Assembly (NCBI GenBank): GCA_018813285.1
Contig: JAHJBY010000079.1
Coordinates: 1-47,922 of the forward strand
Direction of reading: 5' to 3'
From: Candidatus Omnitrophota bacterium
Lineage (GTDB): Bacteria > Omnitrophota > Gorgyraeia > Tantalellales > Tantalellaceae
Length of the DNA stretch: 47,922 bases
Made by a program: the position numbers and the translations under genes. Positions 11,864 through 21,912 of this stretch are shown piece by piece. Positions within the stretch are counted from its first letter, which is position 1; each line of letters begins with the position of its first letter. The notes below the pieces were generated by a model, which was not told where the DNA came from, did not search any database, and worked only from the letters and a program-made list of their open reading frames with translations.

Positions 11864-12478
11864 TCAAAATAAAAGCGCCTCTTTTACCCGCTTGCTTATT
11901 TCTTGCGCCGTACCACTTACTGTTTTTTTCATCTGTTCCAGTTCCAGAGCGGCCGCAGCGATGAAATCCTTATCTTTGATCTTTTTTAAATTCACATAAA
12001 CATTAAGCGCGGCAGAAGAGAACGCCGCGTCAAGCATATGAGCGGCTGAACCGACGTCCGTCAGAAGGTTCCTATTGGAATCCTCCATCAAAAGAGCCGT
12101 TACCTCCAACGATACAGAGGACTCCCGGCATACTTCCATCGGAATGCCAGCGGCTTTTATGTAATCATCCTGCTTTACGTTCCCGGAGGCTATCGCGTCC
12201 ATCAGAACCTTAAATACCCGGCAATCTTCGTCGATAAGTTTAGAAAGTCTCCTGAAACTTGCCATCTGTTTTTCTTTTAATACCACAAACTCGTTCTGGC
12301 CGCTGTAAGTCTCGTCTTCTCTGCTGCTGTAACTGATGACCATAAGGTTCAGGCCGGCCCCGATAGCAGCCACGGCAGCGGCGGCACTCCCGCCGCCGGG
12401 AGCGATGGTCCTGGCGGAAAGCCCTTCCAGATATTTCCGCATGGATTTATTTAAATAACACGCATTTTCCTCCTTCAA
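11864..12478 (-). CDS. fchA: Cyclodeaminase/cyclohydrolase family protein (methenyl-THF cyclohydrolase, FchA-like)
   Basis: APGGGSAAAAVAAIGAGLNLMV glycine-rich motif; located between folD and fhs. Confidence 0.85.
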   Translation of the reverse strand: MKEENACYLNKSMRKYLEGLSARTIAPGGGSAAAAVAAIGAGLNLMVISYSSREDETYSGQNEFVVLKEKQMASFRRLSKLIDEDCRVFKVLMDAIASGNVKQDDYIKAAGIPMEVCRESSVSLEVTALLMEDSNRNLLTDVGSAAHMLDAAFSSAALNVYVNLKKIKDKDFIAAAALELEQMKKTVSGTAQEISKRVKEALLF

Positions 12479-14178
12479 AACAACCCCTTTGTTTTTCCGG
12501 TCACAAGGTCTATGTCTATCTTATTTAGCCTTGGCGTTTTGGAAAGCCCCGGCATGGAATCCACTCCATCAGCCTTAACCAGTACATATCCGGCACCGGC
12601 AGCGGGTTCTACACTTTCAACTGTCAGCGCGAAGCCCCTCGGCCTGCCTTTCTTTTTAGGATTACTGGAAAGGGACAACGATGTCTTCGCCATACATACG
12701 GGTTTCTGATCAAGCTTCGCTTTTTCTATCAACTCGATATCTTTTAACGCGTCCGGTGAATATCTTATCTCGCTGGCACCGTACATGGATTTACTGATCC
12801 TTTCTATCTTGTTCTTAAGGTTCATATCCACTGGATAAAGATAGCGAAACTTTGGTTTGATCTTTGAGGCCGCCACCACGGCACGAGCCAGTTCCATCGT
12901 TCCGCTACTCCCCATCTTATACGCTTCACTGACGGCTATCCCGTCAGCTTCTAAAGCTTCAGCGCGTTTAATGATCACTTTTAGCTCTTTTTTCGTATCC
13001 GTCTCGAAATAATTAATAGCAACAACTATCGGCACACCGAATATTTTGAGATTTTCAATCTGTTTTTCAAGATTCGAGCATCCCCTGTCCACTGCCGAAA
13101 GATCCTCTTTCTTCAACTGCTCCCAAAGGGAAGAGCCTTTCTTCGTGAAATCACCGCTGTGCATCTTAAGACCCCTCACGGAACAGTTGATCACCACCAC
13201 ATCTGGTTTTAAACCTGACTGGCGGCATTTGATATCAAAAAATTTCTCGGCTCCTAGATCCGCGCCAAACCCGGCTTCAGTTACGGCATAGTCAGCCAAC
13301 TTAATCGCCATTCTATCGGCGATCACTGATGACGAACCAAGTGACACATTCGCGAACGGGTTGCCGTGAATAAAACATGGGGTATGTTCAATCGTCTGGA
13401 CTATATTCGGGTTCAACGCCTGTTTCAAAAGAACGGCCATCGCGCCGGCGCATTTTAGATTTTCGGCAGTTACCGGCTTACCATCCTCGCTGTAACCCAC
13501 GACTATCTTTCCCAATCTGGCGCGCATATCCTTTAAATTCCTGGATAATGCCAGGATCGCCATACATTCAGAAGCAGCGGTAATATCGATACCTGTTTTA
13601 CGGCTTACCCCGTGCAGTTTACCTCCTCCACCGATCGTCATGTTCCGAAGCGCCCTGTCGTTAACGTCAGAAACACGTCTCCACGTGATCCTTTCTTTTT
13701 GAAGTTTATATGAATTCCCCCAGAAAAAACTATTGTCAAGTGCTGCCGCACAAAGATTCTGAGCATTCTGCACCGCGTAAGTATCACCTGCAATATCCAG
13801 ATTTATGTCTTCGGCGGGAAGCACTTGAGCATAACCTCCGCCGGTACCAACCCCCTTAACACTAAAAGTCGGACCCAGAGACGGTTGGCTGATACACGAT
13901 ATGGATTTCTTCCCGAGTTTATTAAGCGCCATGCTGAGGCCTATCGTGGTAACCGTTTTTCCCTCGCCCATTCGCGTCGGGGTTATCGATGTCACAAGAA
14001 TAAGCTGGCCATCTTTGCGTTTCTTTAGTTTATCATCCAGAAGATTCGCGTCCACTTTCGCGATGTACTTTCCGAACAGTTTAAGATCTTTTGATGATAC
14101 GCCGGCGCCTTTAGCAATATCCACAATATCTTTCAGTTTTACCTCTCCCGCTACCCGTTCGTTATAGCTCAAACTCAT
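12475..14178 (-). CDS. fhs: Formate--tetrahydrofolate ligase
   Basis: TPTRMGEGKTVTTIGL, SQPSLGPTFSVKGVGTGGGYAQVLPAEDINL. Confidence 0.97.
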   Translation of the reverse strand: MSLSYNERVAGEVKLKDIVDIAKGAGVSSKDLKLFGKYIAKVDANLLDDKLKKRKDGQLILVTSITPTRMGEGKTVTTIGLSMALNKLGKKSISCISQPSLGPTFSVKGVGTGGGYAQVLPAEDINLDIAGDTYAVQNAQNLCAAALDNSFFWGNSYKLQKERITWRRVSDVNDRALRNMTIGGGGKLHGVSRKTGIDITAASECMAILALSRNLKDMRARLGKIVVGYSEDGKPVTAENLKCAGAMAVLLKQALNPNIVQTIEHTPCFIHGNPFANVSLGSSSVIADRMAIKLADYAVTEAGFGADLGAEKFFDIKCRQSGLKPDVVVINCSVRGLKMHSGDFTKKGSSLWEQLKKEDLSAVDRGCSNLEKQIENLKIFGVPIVVAINYFETDTKKELKVIIKRAEALEADGIAVSEAYKMGSSGTMELARAVVAASKIKPKFRYLYPVDMNLKNKIERISKSMYGASEIRYSPDALKDIELIEKAKLDQKPVCMAKTSLSLSSNPKKKGRPRGFALTVESVEPAAGAGYVLVKADGVDSMPGLSKTPRLNKIDIDLVTGKTKGLF

Positions 14179-14204
14179 ACGTTCCCCCTTTAGTGATCCC
14201 GGTC

Positions 14205-14879
14205 TTACCCGGAATATTGTCCGCTTGACTCCGTTTGTTTACCCATCACTAACCGTTTTTTACCAAAAGGCCTGAAGGTTCTCCGATGTATCGGAGAAAA
14301 ACCCAGTTCTCTGATAGCCTTGATGTGTTCACGGGTACCATAACCTTTATGTCTACAAAACCCGTAACGCGGGTATTTGCGGTCTTCTTCCAACATAAGC
14401 CTATCACGAAATACTTTAGCAATTATAGACGCGCACGCTATTGAAACGCTTTTACTTTCTCCTGAAATAAGGTAGGTCCGCTCCTGCGGTATGGGAATAT
14501 TCATCTTGCCGTCTATCAGCAAATAATCAGGCGTTGTCCTGAGCTCACTGACAGCTCTCTTCATTGCCATGAGAGTCGCGTTAAAAATGTTCACGCGGTC
14601 AATTTCACTCACATCGGCGAGCCCCACGCCCACATCACACCGCTTGATTATGTCGATGTAGGCCGCATCCCGCCTTTTTTCGGTCAGCTTCTTCGAATCA
14701 TCTATTCTTTCTACAAATCCGGTATCACGAACTCTGACCGCGGCAGCTACAACGGGACCCGCCAGCGGTCCTCTTCCGGCTTCATCAATACCGGCGACTA
14801 CGTTGTATCCGGCTTTTGTGGCCTTCGTTTCGTAAAACAACTTTATATCCTGAGAATCAGAAATAATTTTTTTATCCAA
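14205..14879 (-). CDS. rnhB: Ribonuclease HII
   Basis: [46 protein letters not shown]. Confidence 0.96.
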   Translation of the reverse strand: MDKKIISDSQDIKLFYETKATKAGYNVVAGIDEAGRGPLAGPVVAAAVRVRDTGFVERIDDSKKLTEKRRDAAYIDIIKRCDVGVGLADVSEIDRVNIFNATLMAMKRAVSELRTTPDYLLIDGKMNIPIPQERTYLISGESKSVSIACASIIAKVFRDRLMLEEDRKYPRYGFCRHKGYGTREHIKAIRELGFSPIHRRTFRPFGKKRLVMGKQTESSGQYSG

Positions 14880-15225
14880 CCTTCTCTTTTACCTTCGTCG
14901 CTTTTTTGCCTTTTCGTCCGCGAAGATAATACAGTTTAGCTCTTTTTACATGACCTTTCTTTTTGACCGCTATTTTCTCGATCAAAGGCGAATTCAGCGG
15001 AAAGACGCGTTCAACACCTTCCCCGTAAGATATTCTCCTCACATTGAATGTCTCACGAGTACCGCTGCCTTTTTTCGCTATAACAATACCACTGAATATC
15101 TGAATACGCGTCTTGTCGCCTTCAGAGACCCGAAAGTGAACATCGACCGTATCGCCGATATCAAACTTGAACTCTTCTTTCCTCATATGTTTTTTTTCAA
15201 CATCCGCTATTCTCTTTTTCATCAT
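14872..15225 (-). CDS. rplS: Ribosomal protein bL19
   Basis: [58 protein letters not shown]. Confidence 0.97.
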   Translation of the reverse strand: MMKKRIADVEKKHMRKEEFKFDIGDTVDVHFRVSEGDKTRIQIFSGIVIAKKGSGTRETFNVRRISYGEGVERVFPLNSPLIEKIAVKKKGHVKRAKLYYLRGRKGKKATKVKEKVG

Positions 15226-15236
15226 ATCTCCCTTTT

Positions 15237-15294
15237 TCAGCTTTCAGCTATCAGATTTCAGCCTTCAGTCTTCGGTCTTCATATTTCAGTTTTT
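15237..15294. repeat. Degenerate 7-nt tandem repeat (TCAGCTT-type, ~8 units) overlapping the trmD 3' end
   Basis: TCAGCTT TCAGCTA TCAGATT TCAGCCT TCAGTCT TCGGTCT TCATATT TCAGTTT. Confidence 0.85.
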
Positions 15295-15979
15295 CCTTTC
15301 GTATCATCAAATCAGGCCGCCGTCTCTCGGTACGTTTAAGCGCTTGTTCTTTTTTCCAAATATTTATTTTTTCCGGATCACCACACAGAAGAACTTCCGG
15401 CACTTTCATGCCGTTATATTCCGCCGGCCTCGTGTATTGCGGATATTCCAGAAGTCCGCCTTCGAACGATTCCTCTTCCAGGGAGCTTTCATCTCCCAAT
15501 ACGCCCGGTATCAACCTCACCACAGCATCACACACCACCATCGCCGGTATTTCACCACAGGTCAGAATGTAATCACCGACAGATATCTCCGCATCGACCA
15601 GATCACGTATCCGTTCGTCAACTCCTTCGTAATGCCCGCATATCAGGATCATATGGCCCGTCCGTGACAAGGTTTGCGCGAAATGTTGATCAAATTTTTT
15701 CCCCTGCGGCGTAAGCAACACTACTATCGGCTGTTTTTCCTTTTCACATCTCCCTTTCAATTCCGCCAGGGCCGCGTCAATGGGCTCTATTTTCATCACC
15801 ATGCCGGGTCCGCCTCCGAAAGGCTTGTCATCAGCCGTCCGGTGCCTGTCATACGTCCATTTTCTGATATTATGCGGCTCTATATCCACATAGCCTTTAG
15901 TCTGTGCGATCTTCAGCATAGATTCATCCAACGCGCCTTTAAACATTTCTGGGAATAATGTCAATATTTCTATCTTCAT
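15251..15979 (-). CDS. trmD: tRNA (guanine-N1)-methyltransferase
   Basis: MKIEILTLFPEMF, PFGGGPGMVMK, LICGHYEGVDERI, ISVGDYILTCGEIPAMV; last ~15 codons derive from the repeat array. Confidence 0.96.
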   Translation of the reverse strand: MKIEILTLFPEMFKGALDESMLKIAQTKGYVDIEPHNIRKWTYDRHRTADDKPFGGGPGMVMKIEPIDAALAELKGRCEKEKQPIVVLLTPQGKKFDQHFAQTLSRTGHMILICGHYEGVDERIRDLVDAEISVGDYILTCGEIPAMVVCDAVVRLIPGVLGDESSLEEESFEGGLLEYPQYTRPAEYNGMKVPEVLLCGDPEKINIWKKEQALKRTERRRPDLMIRKEKLKYEDRRLKAEI

Positions 15980-16057
15980 TGTGTTGCCCGTTGTCTCGCT
16001 GTCTATTTTATCCGATCCCTTATTCCAACAGAGTACTTCTTGTAAAACACAGGCCTT

Positions 16058-16306
16058 TTATACGCCTCCGGTTCTCTTAATGATACTTTTTACCGTCGCG
16101 GACGGTAAAGCCCCGTTCATAAGCCAGTGTTTTATCCTGTCCATTTTCAAGAAAATACTTTCATCCCTCTTTTTTGGATCGTAGTGACCGAGTTCCTCAA
16201 GAACTTTTCCATCTCTTTTATCCGCTTTATTCACCGCTACAATACGGTAAAACGGCTTCTTTTTACCACCCAGCCTTTTAAGCCTTAAAACAACCGCGCC
16301 CATCAC
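16058..16306 (-). CDS. rpsP: Ribosomal protein bS16
   Basis: VVLRLKRLGGKKKPFYRIVAVNKADKRDGKVLEELGHYDP. Confidence 0.95.
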   Translation of the reverse strand: MMGAVVLRLKRLGGKKKPFYRIVAVNKADKRDGKVLEELGHYDPKKRDESIFLKMDRIKHWLMNGALPSATVKSIIKRTGGV

Positions 16307-16316
16307 GCCTCCTTTT

Positions 16317-16358
16317 AGCCTTCAGTTCTCAGTTATCAGTTTTCAGTTATCAGTCTTC
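16317..16358. repeat. Degenerate 7-nt tandem repeat (CAGTTAT-type)
   Basis: CAGTTCT CAGTTAT CAGTTTT CAGTTAT CAGTCTT. Confidence 0.85.
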
Positions 16359-16359
16359 T

Positions 16360-16488
16360 GTAGGGGCGAAAAATCTTTCGCCCTTTATAATTTCTCGCCC
16401 CTTGCCCCTCTGTGCCTTTTTTGCCCCTCTCTTCCTCTTCCCTTCACCATCTATTCACTTTTTAGGGCGAAATATTTTTCGCCCCTAC
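16360..16488. repeat. Element bounded by near-perfect 25-bp inverted repeats GTAGGGGCGAAAAATCTTTCGCCCT
   Basis: 16360-16384 matches the reverse complement of 16464-16488 at 24/25 positions; same motif at 36646. Confidence 0.8.
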
Positions 16489-16595
16489 GATTCACCATTC
16501 ACCATTCACGATTTACCCCTCCTGTCCCGAGCGAAGCCGAGGGATGTCTCTCTGTGCCTCTGTGCCTTTACTGAAAGCCGATAGCTCTATTGCTC
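16489..16595. repeat. Composite repeat spacer: TTCACCA heptamers, TCCCGAGCGAAGCCGAGGGA motif, CTCTGTGC octamers, CTGAAAGCCGATAGCTCTATTG unit
   Basis: TTCACCA TTCACCA TTCACGA; 16525-16544 TCCCGAGCGAAGCCGAGGGA; 3' unit matches 32461-32494 and 569-610. Confidence 0.65.
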
Positions 16596-17855
16596 CTTTT
16601 CTCTCCAGATCTTCGCGCCAACAGCGGAAAGTTTGTCTTCAATATGTTCGTATCCCCTATCCAGGTGATATATTCTGGATATCTCAGTTTGTCCCTCGGC
16701 CACGAGCCCTGCTAGAACAAGCGCAGCCGACGCCCGGAGATCCGAAGCCATAACCGGCGCGCCGCTCAATGTGCCGTTGCCCTTTATGATAGCGGTGGAT
16801 CCCTCAAGCCTGATCCCCGCGCCCATCCTGTTCATTTCGCTTATGTGTATAAATCTGTCAGGGTATATCTTCTCTGTTATTACGCTTATCCCGTCCGCTC
16901 CTATCATCAAACTCATCATCTGCGCCTGAAGATCGGTCGGAAAACCGGGATAGGTGTTTGTCGTAATGTCCGTCGCGCGAATAACCTCTCGTTCTCGATA
17001 TACTCTGATCCCGTTCTCTTTTTCGCGCACCACTCCGCCGGTTTCCTTTAATTTATCTAAAAGAGCAAGATTGTGTTCTATCCTGGCTTCCTCCAGAAAA
17101 AGATCTCCTCCGGTTAGAACGGCCGCTATCATGTATGTTCCCACTTCTATCCTGTCCGGGATTATCCGGTAATCCGCCCCTTTCAGCTTTTTCACTCCTG
17201 AAACAGTAACTGTTGGCGTTCCCGCGCCGTCGATTACGGCTCCCATCGCGGTAAGAAAACCCGCAAGATCTACGATCTCCGGTTCACAAGCCGCATTCTC
17301 TATTACCGTCTTTCCATCCGCCAGAACCGCCGCCATCAAAGTATTAGCGGTTGCCAACACGCTGGAACCAAAATGTCCGCCCAGATACACCTGGGCTCCG
17401 CGCAGTTTTTTCGCCCTGGCGATAATATATCCCTCTTTTATACTGATATCGGCGCCTATCGCGCGCAATCCTTTCAAATGCAGATCTATCGGTCTCGGCC
17501 CGATAACACATCCACCGGGAAAAGAAACTTTCGCTTCTCCGTATTTCGCCAATAGCGGTCCAAGCACAACTATCGAAGCACGCATAGTGCTGACAAGCTC
17601 ATATAAGGCTGTGTGGCTGTCGGCCTCACCGGAGGACACCTTTATGGAATCCCCCGAACGTACCGCGCGTCTCCCGAGGGAAGACAAAATTTCAAGCATC
17701 GTTGAAACGTCCCGAAGATCCGGTGAGTTCGATATATTACACTCATCTCCCGTAAGTAAGGTCGCGGCAAGTATCGGTAAACACGCGTTTTTAGAACCGG
17801 AAACGCGTATTGTTCCGGACAATCGGCTGCCGCCTTCTATGACCAGCTTATCCAT
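16587..17855 (-). CDS. murA: UDP-N-acetylglucosamine 1-carboxyvinyltransferase
   Basis: GSKNACLPILAATLLT; PGGCVIGPRPIDLHLKGL; YPGFPTDLQAQMM. Confidence 0.96.
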   Translation of the reverse strand: MDKLVIEGGSRLSGTIRVSGSKNACLPILAATLLTGDECNISNSPDLRDVSTMLEILSSLGRRAVRSGDSIKVSSGEADSHTALYELVSTMRASIVVLGPLLAKYGEAKVSFPGGCVIGPRPIDLHLKGLRAIGADISIKEGYIIARAKKLRGAQVYLGGHFGSSVLATANTLMAAVLADGKTVIENAACEPEIVDLAGFLTAMGAVIDGAGTPTVTVSGVKKLKGADYRIIPDRIEVGTYMIAAVLTGGDLFLEEARIEHNLALLDKLKETGGVVREKENGIRVYREREVIRATDITTNTYPGFPTDLQAQMMSLMIGADGISVITEKIYPDRFIHISEMNRMGAGIRLEGSTAIIKGNGTLSGAPVMASDLRASAALVLAGLVAEGQTEISRIYHLDRGYEHIEDKLSAVGAKIWREKEQ

Positions 17856-18528
17856 GTTTCCACCCCGTGATCACACGCTCGTAACCGTTCGTATCAAAAA
17901 AACTTTTGATACCTGTAAAATTTTTCTCGGCAAACAGGCGTTTTGTCTTTCCGGCCTGGTCATATCCTATTTCCACGGAAATAAAACCACCAGGACGCAA
18001 AAACCTGCCGCCGGAAGCAGCCAGGATCTTCAAGTGATCCATCCCTTCGGCACCGGACCGCAGGGCTTTCATGGGTTCAGCCTTGACCCATGCATCCGCT
18101 TCAGCATAATCTTTATCCGACACGTACGGAGGATTGGATATTACGACATCAAAAGTTCCTTCAAGTTCCGCGCCAATAGATCCAAACATGTCGGATTGAA
18201 GCAACTCGATGCCGCCTGTCCCAAGCTTTTCAATGTTCCTGCCGGCTACATCCAAAGCATCCGCTGAAATATCCACACTTAACACACCGGCGGCAGGAAG
18301 AAGTCTTGTAACTCCCAGCGGGATAATACCGCTTCCGGTACCTACCTCAAGTATGCGCGGACAAAGAAGTGACCTGTCCTGACAAAGAGCAACTACTGTT
18401 CTAATCAAAAGTTCTGTCTCGGGGCGCGGTATAAAAACTCTCGGATCCACTAAAATATCCATTTCCATGAACCGCGCGATACCGTCTTCATATTGAACTG
18501 GAACTGTTTCCGAATATTCTCTTATCAT
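17848..18528 (-). CDS. prmC: Release factor glutamine methyltransferase, short form without the usual N-terminal helical domain
   Basis: VDPRVFIPRPETELLI, VGTGSGIIPLG, DVVISNPPYVS; only ~35 aa before the RPETE motif; start overlaps the prfA stop (18525-18528). Confidence 0.88.
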   Translation of the reverse strand: MIREYSETVPVQYEDGIARFMEMDILVDPRVFIPRPETELLIRTVVALCQDRSLLCPRILEVGTGSGIIPLGVTRLLPAAGVLSVDISADALDVAGRNIEKLGTGGIELLQSDMFGSIGAELEGTFDVVISNPPYVSDKDYAEADAWVKAEPMKALRSGAEGMDHLKILAASGGRFLRPGGFISVEIGYDQAGKTKRLFAEKNFTGIKSFFDTNGYERVITGWKHG

Positions 18529-19610
18529 CCCGACCGTAGCCTGAGTTTTCTGTCTTCTTCAAGCAAGGCCGCTATCAATTTCCCCAGAGCGCCTTCCAGA
18601 ATTCCGGATAGATTATACAGTGAAAATTTTATTCTATGATCCGTTACTCTGTTTTCCGAAAAATTATATGTCCTTATTTTTTCGGATCGGTCCCCGGACC
18701 CAACCTGTTTTTTTCTCTGTTCCGAGATCTCTTCCCGTTGCTCAGTTTCCTTTTGTTCCAGATAACGCGCCGCGAGCACCCGCATTGCTTTAGCTTTGTT
18801 CTTGTGCTGGCTCCGCTCATCCTGGCAGATCACGACTATCCCTGTAGGGATATGTGTCAATCGTACGGCCGAATCCGTCACGTTTACATGTTGCCCTCCC
18901 GCCCCGGAAGACCTGTACAGATCTATTCGGATATCCTGCGGATTGATCTCGACGTCAATGTCTTTTGCTTCGGGCAACACAGCCACCGTCACCGCGGAAG
19001 TATGGATCCTTCCGCCGGATTCAGTTTCGGGGACGCGCTGTACCCTGTGCGTCCCCATCTCAAAACGCAGGTGCTTAAATACGCTTTCTCCCTCTACAGC
19101 GAATATAATCTCTTTTATGCCGCCCATCTCCGATTCGCTCAAGCTTAAAACGGATATCTTCCAATCCATACGAGCCGCGTATCTCGCGTACATCTTATAG
19201 AGATCTGCCGCAAAAAGACCGGCTTCCACTCCACCGGTTCCGGCGCGTATCTCCATTATGACGTTCTTTTTAAGATCGGTTAATTCATCATCCAAAAGCA
19301 ACTCTTCTAGATCCAATCTCTTTGCCGCCAGGGCTTCGATCACACTTTTGAGTTCTTTTTCCGCGAGTCGAGCGTATTCACTCTCTTTGCCTTCTTCCTC
19401 AATCATTTTTTCAAGAGAGATCCGTTCCTGGGAAAGCCCAAGAAACTTCTCGTATTCACCTATGATATTCTTTAAACCCGCGTACTCCTTGGCCTTTTCC
19501 TTGTATTTTTCTCGATCCGACAAAAACGCGGGAGACACTAGATCTTTCTCCAGTGTTTCATATCGTTCTTTTTTTTTCTTAAGTTCTTCAATCATAGGAA
19601 CATGCGCCAT
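18525..19610 (-). CDS. prfA: Peptide chain release factor 1
   Basis: AGTGGVEAGLFAADLYKMY; GGRIHTSAVTVAVLPE; RSSGAGGQHVNVTDSAVRLTHIPTG. Confidence 0.96.
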   Translation of the reverse strand: MAHVPMIEELKKKKERYETLEKDLVSPAFLSDREKYKEKAKEYAGLKNIIGEYEKFLGLSQERISLEKMIEEEGKESEYARLAEKELKSVIEALAAKRLDLEELLLDDELTDLKKNVIMEIRAGTGGVEAGLFAADLYKMYARYAARMDWKISVLSLSESEMGGIKEIIFAVEGESVFKHLRFEMGTHRVQRVPETESGGRIHTSAVTVAVLPEAKDIDVEINPQDIRIDLYRSSGAGGQHVNVTDSAVRLTHIPTGIVVICQDERSQHKNKAKAMRVLAARYLEQKETEQREEISEQRKKQVGSGDRSEKIRTYNFSENRVTDHRIKFSLYNLSGILEGALGKLIAALLEEDRKLRLRSG

Positions 19611-19638
19611 TTAACAAATAAGGATGTCAAACGCCAGG

Positions 19639-19851
19639 TTATCCCTTTTTTTCGCCAGCTCCATACCGCTTCATGAAACGATCCACCCTTCCGGCGGAAT
19701 CGACAAGCTTCTGCTTTCCGGTATAGAACGGATGACATTTTGAACATATCTCTACGTGAATATTTTCTTTAGTCGCTCGTGTATGCACGGTATTTCCACA
19801 CGCACACACTATCGTGCAATCCACGTATTTCGGATGTATGCCTTTTTTCAC
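19639..19851 (-). CDS. rpmE: Ribosomal protein bL31
   Basis: [27 protein letters not shown]...[30 protein letters not shown]. Confidence 0.97.
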   Translation of the reverse strand: MKKGIHPKYVDCTIVCACGNTVHTRATKENIHVEICSKCHPFYTGKQKLVDSAGRVDRFMKRYGAGEKKG

Positions 19852-19946
19852 TTCTAACCTCCCGCTAACATATCAGTTATATACCTACTCCCCTATGGCC
19901 ATCATATTTTACAAGAAATCACGCAAATATCAAGCTTTTTATGACT

Positions 19947-19983
19947 TGCCACTAAAAAATAATAGAAATATTTTTTGATGGCA
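19947..19983 (-). terminator. Imperfect AT-rich inverted repeat just after the rho stop; possible terminator
   Basis: TGCCA..AAAAAATA..TATTATTTTTT..TGGCA on the minus strand. Confidence 0.45.
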
Positions 19984-19984
19984 C

Positions 19985-21334
19985 CTACGTTTTTCCAAGA
20001 TTTTCGAGGAACTCTTTGTTTGTTTTTGTCTTTTTCATACGATCTATCAAGAGCTGCATAGCTTCAGCCGAATCAAGATCGCTAAGGGCCTTGCGCATGA
20101 GCCATATTTTCTGTAGTTCATTATTTTCGACAAGCAGTTCCTCTTTACGGGTATTAGATCTTTTCATATCGATCGGGGGATATATTCGACGATTAAATAA
20201 AGACCGATCAAGCTGTATTTCCATATTGCCGGTACCCTTAAATTCTTCGAAGATAACTTCATCCATACGGCTTCCGGTATCTATAAGCGCTGTAGCGATA
20301 ATTGTTAAGCTTCCTCCTTCTTCAACGTTCCTGGCTGCTCCAAAAAAACGTTTGGGATCATGCAACGCGTTCGCGTCGACACCGCCCGAAAGGATCTTAC
20401 CGGAATGCGGCGTGGCGGTATTATGCGCACGAGCCAGGCGCGTAAGAGAATCCAGCAGTATTACAACGTCCCTTTGATGCTCTACCAGGCGCTTTGCTTT
20501 TTCCAGTAGCATAGAGGCGACTTGTATATGTCTCTGCGCCGGTTCATCAAAAGTGGAACTAACCACTTCCGCGTTCACGGATCTCTGCATATCGGTGACT
20601 TCCTCGGGCCTTTCGTCTATAAGCAGTATAAAAAGCTCAACCTCCGGATGATTAACACTGATAGCGTTGGCAAACTTTTGGAGAAAAACTGTTTTCCCGC
20701 TGTACGGCGGAGCGACGATAAGCCCTCTTTGCCCTTTTCCAACAGGTGTCAGGATATCCATGATCCTCATGGATATCTCTTTCGGGTCGGTTTCCAGTAT
20801 AAACCGCTCTTCCGGATATAGCGGAGTCAGGTTCGGGAAAAATATTTTATTTTTCGCGAGTTCGGGGTCCTCGTAATTTACGGCCTCAACTTTCAAGAGA
20901 GCAAAATATCTTTCCCCTTCCTTCGGCGGCCTAATCTGCCCGCTAACCGTGTCTCCTGTCTTTAAATTAAATCTCCGGATCTGTGAAGGCGAGACATATA
21001 TGTCATCAGGGCACGGAAGATAGCTGTAATCCGAGGATCTCAAAAATCCAAAACCGTCTTCCAGCCGTTCAAGAACGCCTTCTCCGAAAACAAGGCCGTT
21101 CTTTTCCACTCTCGCCTGCAATATCTTGAATATCAGATCATGCTTCTTAAGGCCGCCGATGCCGTTTATGGACAGGTCTTTCGCCATGTCAGTAAGCTCT
21201 GCTATCTTCATGTTCTTGAGCTTGACTATATCCATTTCGTCTTGATCGCGTTTTTTTGTTCGATCTGATGTTTTGTGTGGCGCTGTGGAACGACTTTCCT
21301 TTGTGCTTTTTACAGGTTTTTCATTTTGTGCCAT
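19985..21334 (-). CDS. rho: Transcription termination factor Rho
   Basis: [65 protein letters not shown]. Confidence 0.97.
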   Translation of the reverse strand: MAQNEKPVKSTKESRSTAPHKTSDRTKKRDQDEMDIVKLKNMKIAELTDMAKDLSINGIGGLKKHDLIFKILQARVEKNGLVFGEGVLERLEDGFGFLRSSDYSYLPCPDDIYVSPSQIRRFNLKTGDTVSGQIRPPKEGERYFALLKVEAVNYEDPELAKNKIFFPNLTPLYPEERFILETDPKEISMRIMDILTPVGKGQRGLIVAPPYSGKTVFLQKFANAISVNHPEVELFILLIDERPEEVTDMQRSVNAEVVSSTFDEPAQRHIQVASMLLEKAKRLVEHQRDVVILLDSLTRLARAHNTATPHSGKILSGGVDANALHDPKRFFGAARNVEEGGSLTIIATALIDTGSRMDEVIFEEFKGTGNMEIQLDRSLFNRRIYPPIDMKRSNTRKEELLVENNELQKIWLMRKALSDLDSAEAMQLLIDRMKKTKTNKEFLENLGKT

Positions 21335-21912
21335 AATTTTTCTACTCCTTCTTTGGTTTTTTTCAGATTTCCGTCATTGTCTATAATATAATCGGCAAAT
21401 CGCCTTTTTTTAGAAAGAGGCATTTGTGCGGCAATGACCCTTTTTGCCTCATCTTCCGTAAATCCGCGTTCTCGGGCTCTTTTTATTTGAGTCTCGTAAT
21501 CGGCCGTTATAACAACCACGATATCGACATCTTCACGCATCCCCGCCTCTATCAAAAGCGGTGCGTCTATCAAAAGTGTTCCTCCTTTAAAACAGTTGAT
21601 CTCTTCCCTTATGGACGCGATGATCCCCGGATGCAGAATATCATTCAATTTCTTCATTTGTTCCGCGTCAAAAAAGACCTCCTTCCTCAACTTTACCCTA
21701 TCGATGTTACTACCGGTAAGTATCTTTTCGCCAAACAGGCCGACCAACCTATCTTTTACGCCCGCGTCCTCCTCCAATATCCGATGTCCTATCCTGTCAG
21801 CATCTATCTTTGTGGCACCTTTCGCGGAAAGCATATTTGCAACCGTGGTCTTCCCCGTCGCGAGGCCTCCCGTAATGCCGACAACTCTTTTCTTTTCGCT
21901 ATGTTCAGTCAA
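21310..21912 (-). CDS. coaE: Dephospho-CoA kinase
   Basis: [42 protein letters not shown]. Confidence 0.93.
   Translation of the reverse strand: MTEHSEKKRVVGITGGLATGKTTVANMLSAKGATKIDADRIGHRILEEDAGVKDRLVGLFGEKILTGSNIDRVKLRKEVFFDAEQMKKLNDILHPGIIASIREEINCFKGGTLLIDAPLLIEAGMREDVDIVVVITADYETQIKRARERGFTEDEAKRVIAAQMPLSKKRRFADYIIDNDGNLKKTKEGVEKLWHKMKNL

Noticed and set aside
16525-16544. TCCCGAGCGAAGCCGAGGGA as a regulatory operator
   Set aside because: Single copy in the window within a repeat-rich spacer and only partly palindromic; treated as repeat content
17587-18267. Long antisense + strand ORFs (e.g. 17587-18267, 20016-20477, 24089-24595, 28799-29395, 34586-35281, 38061-38642)
   Set aside because: Each is antisense to a confidently identified conserved gene and has low-complexity or unrecognisable composition
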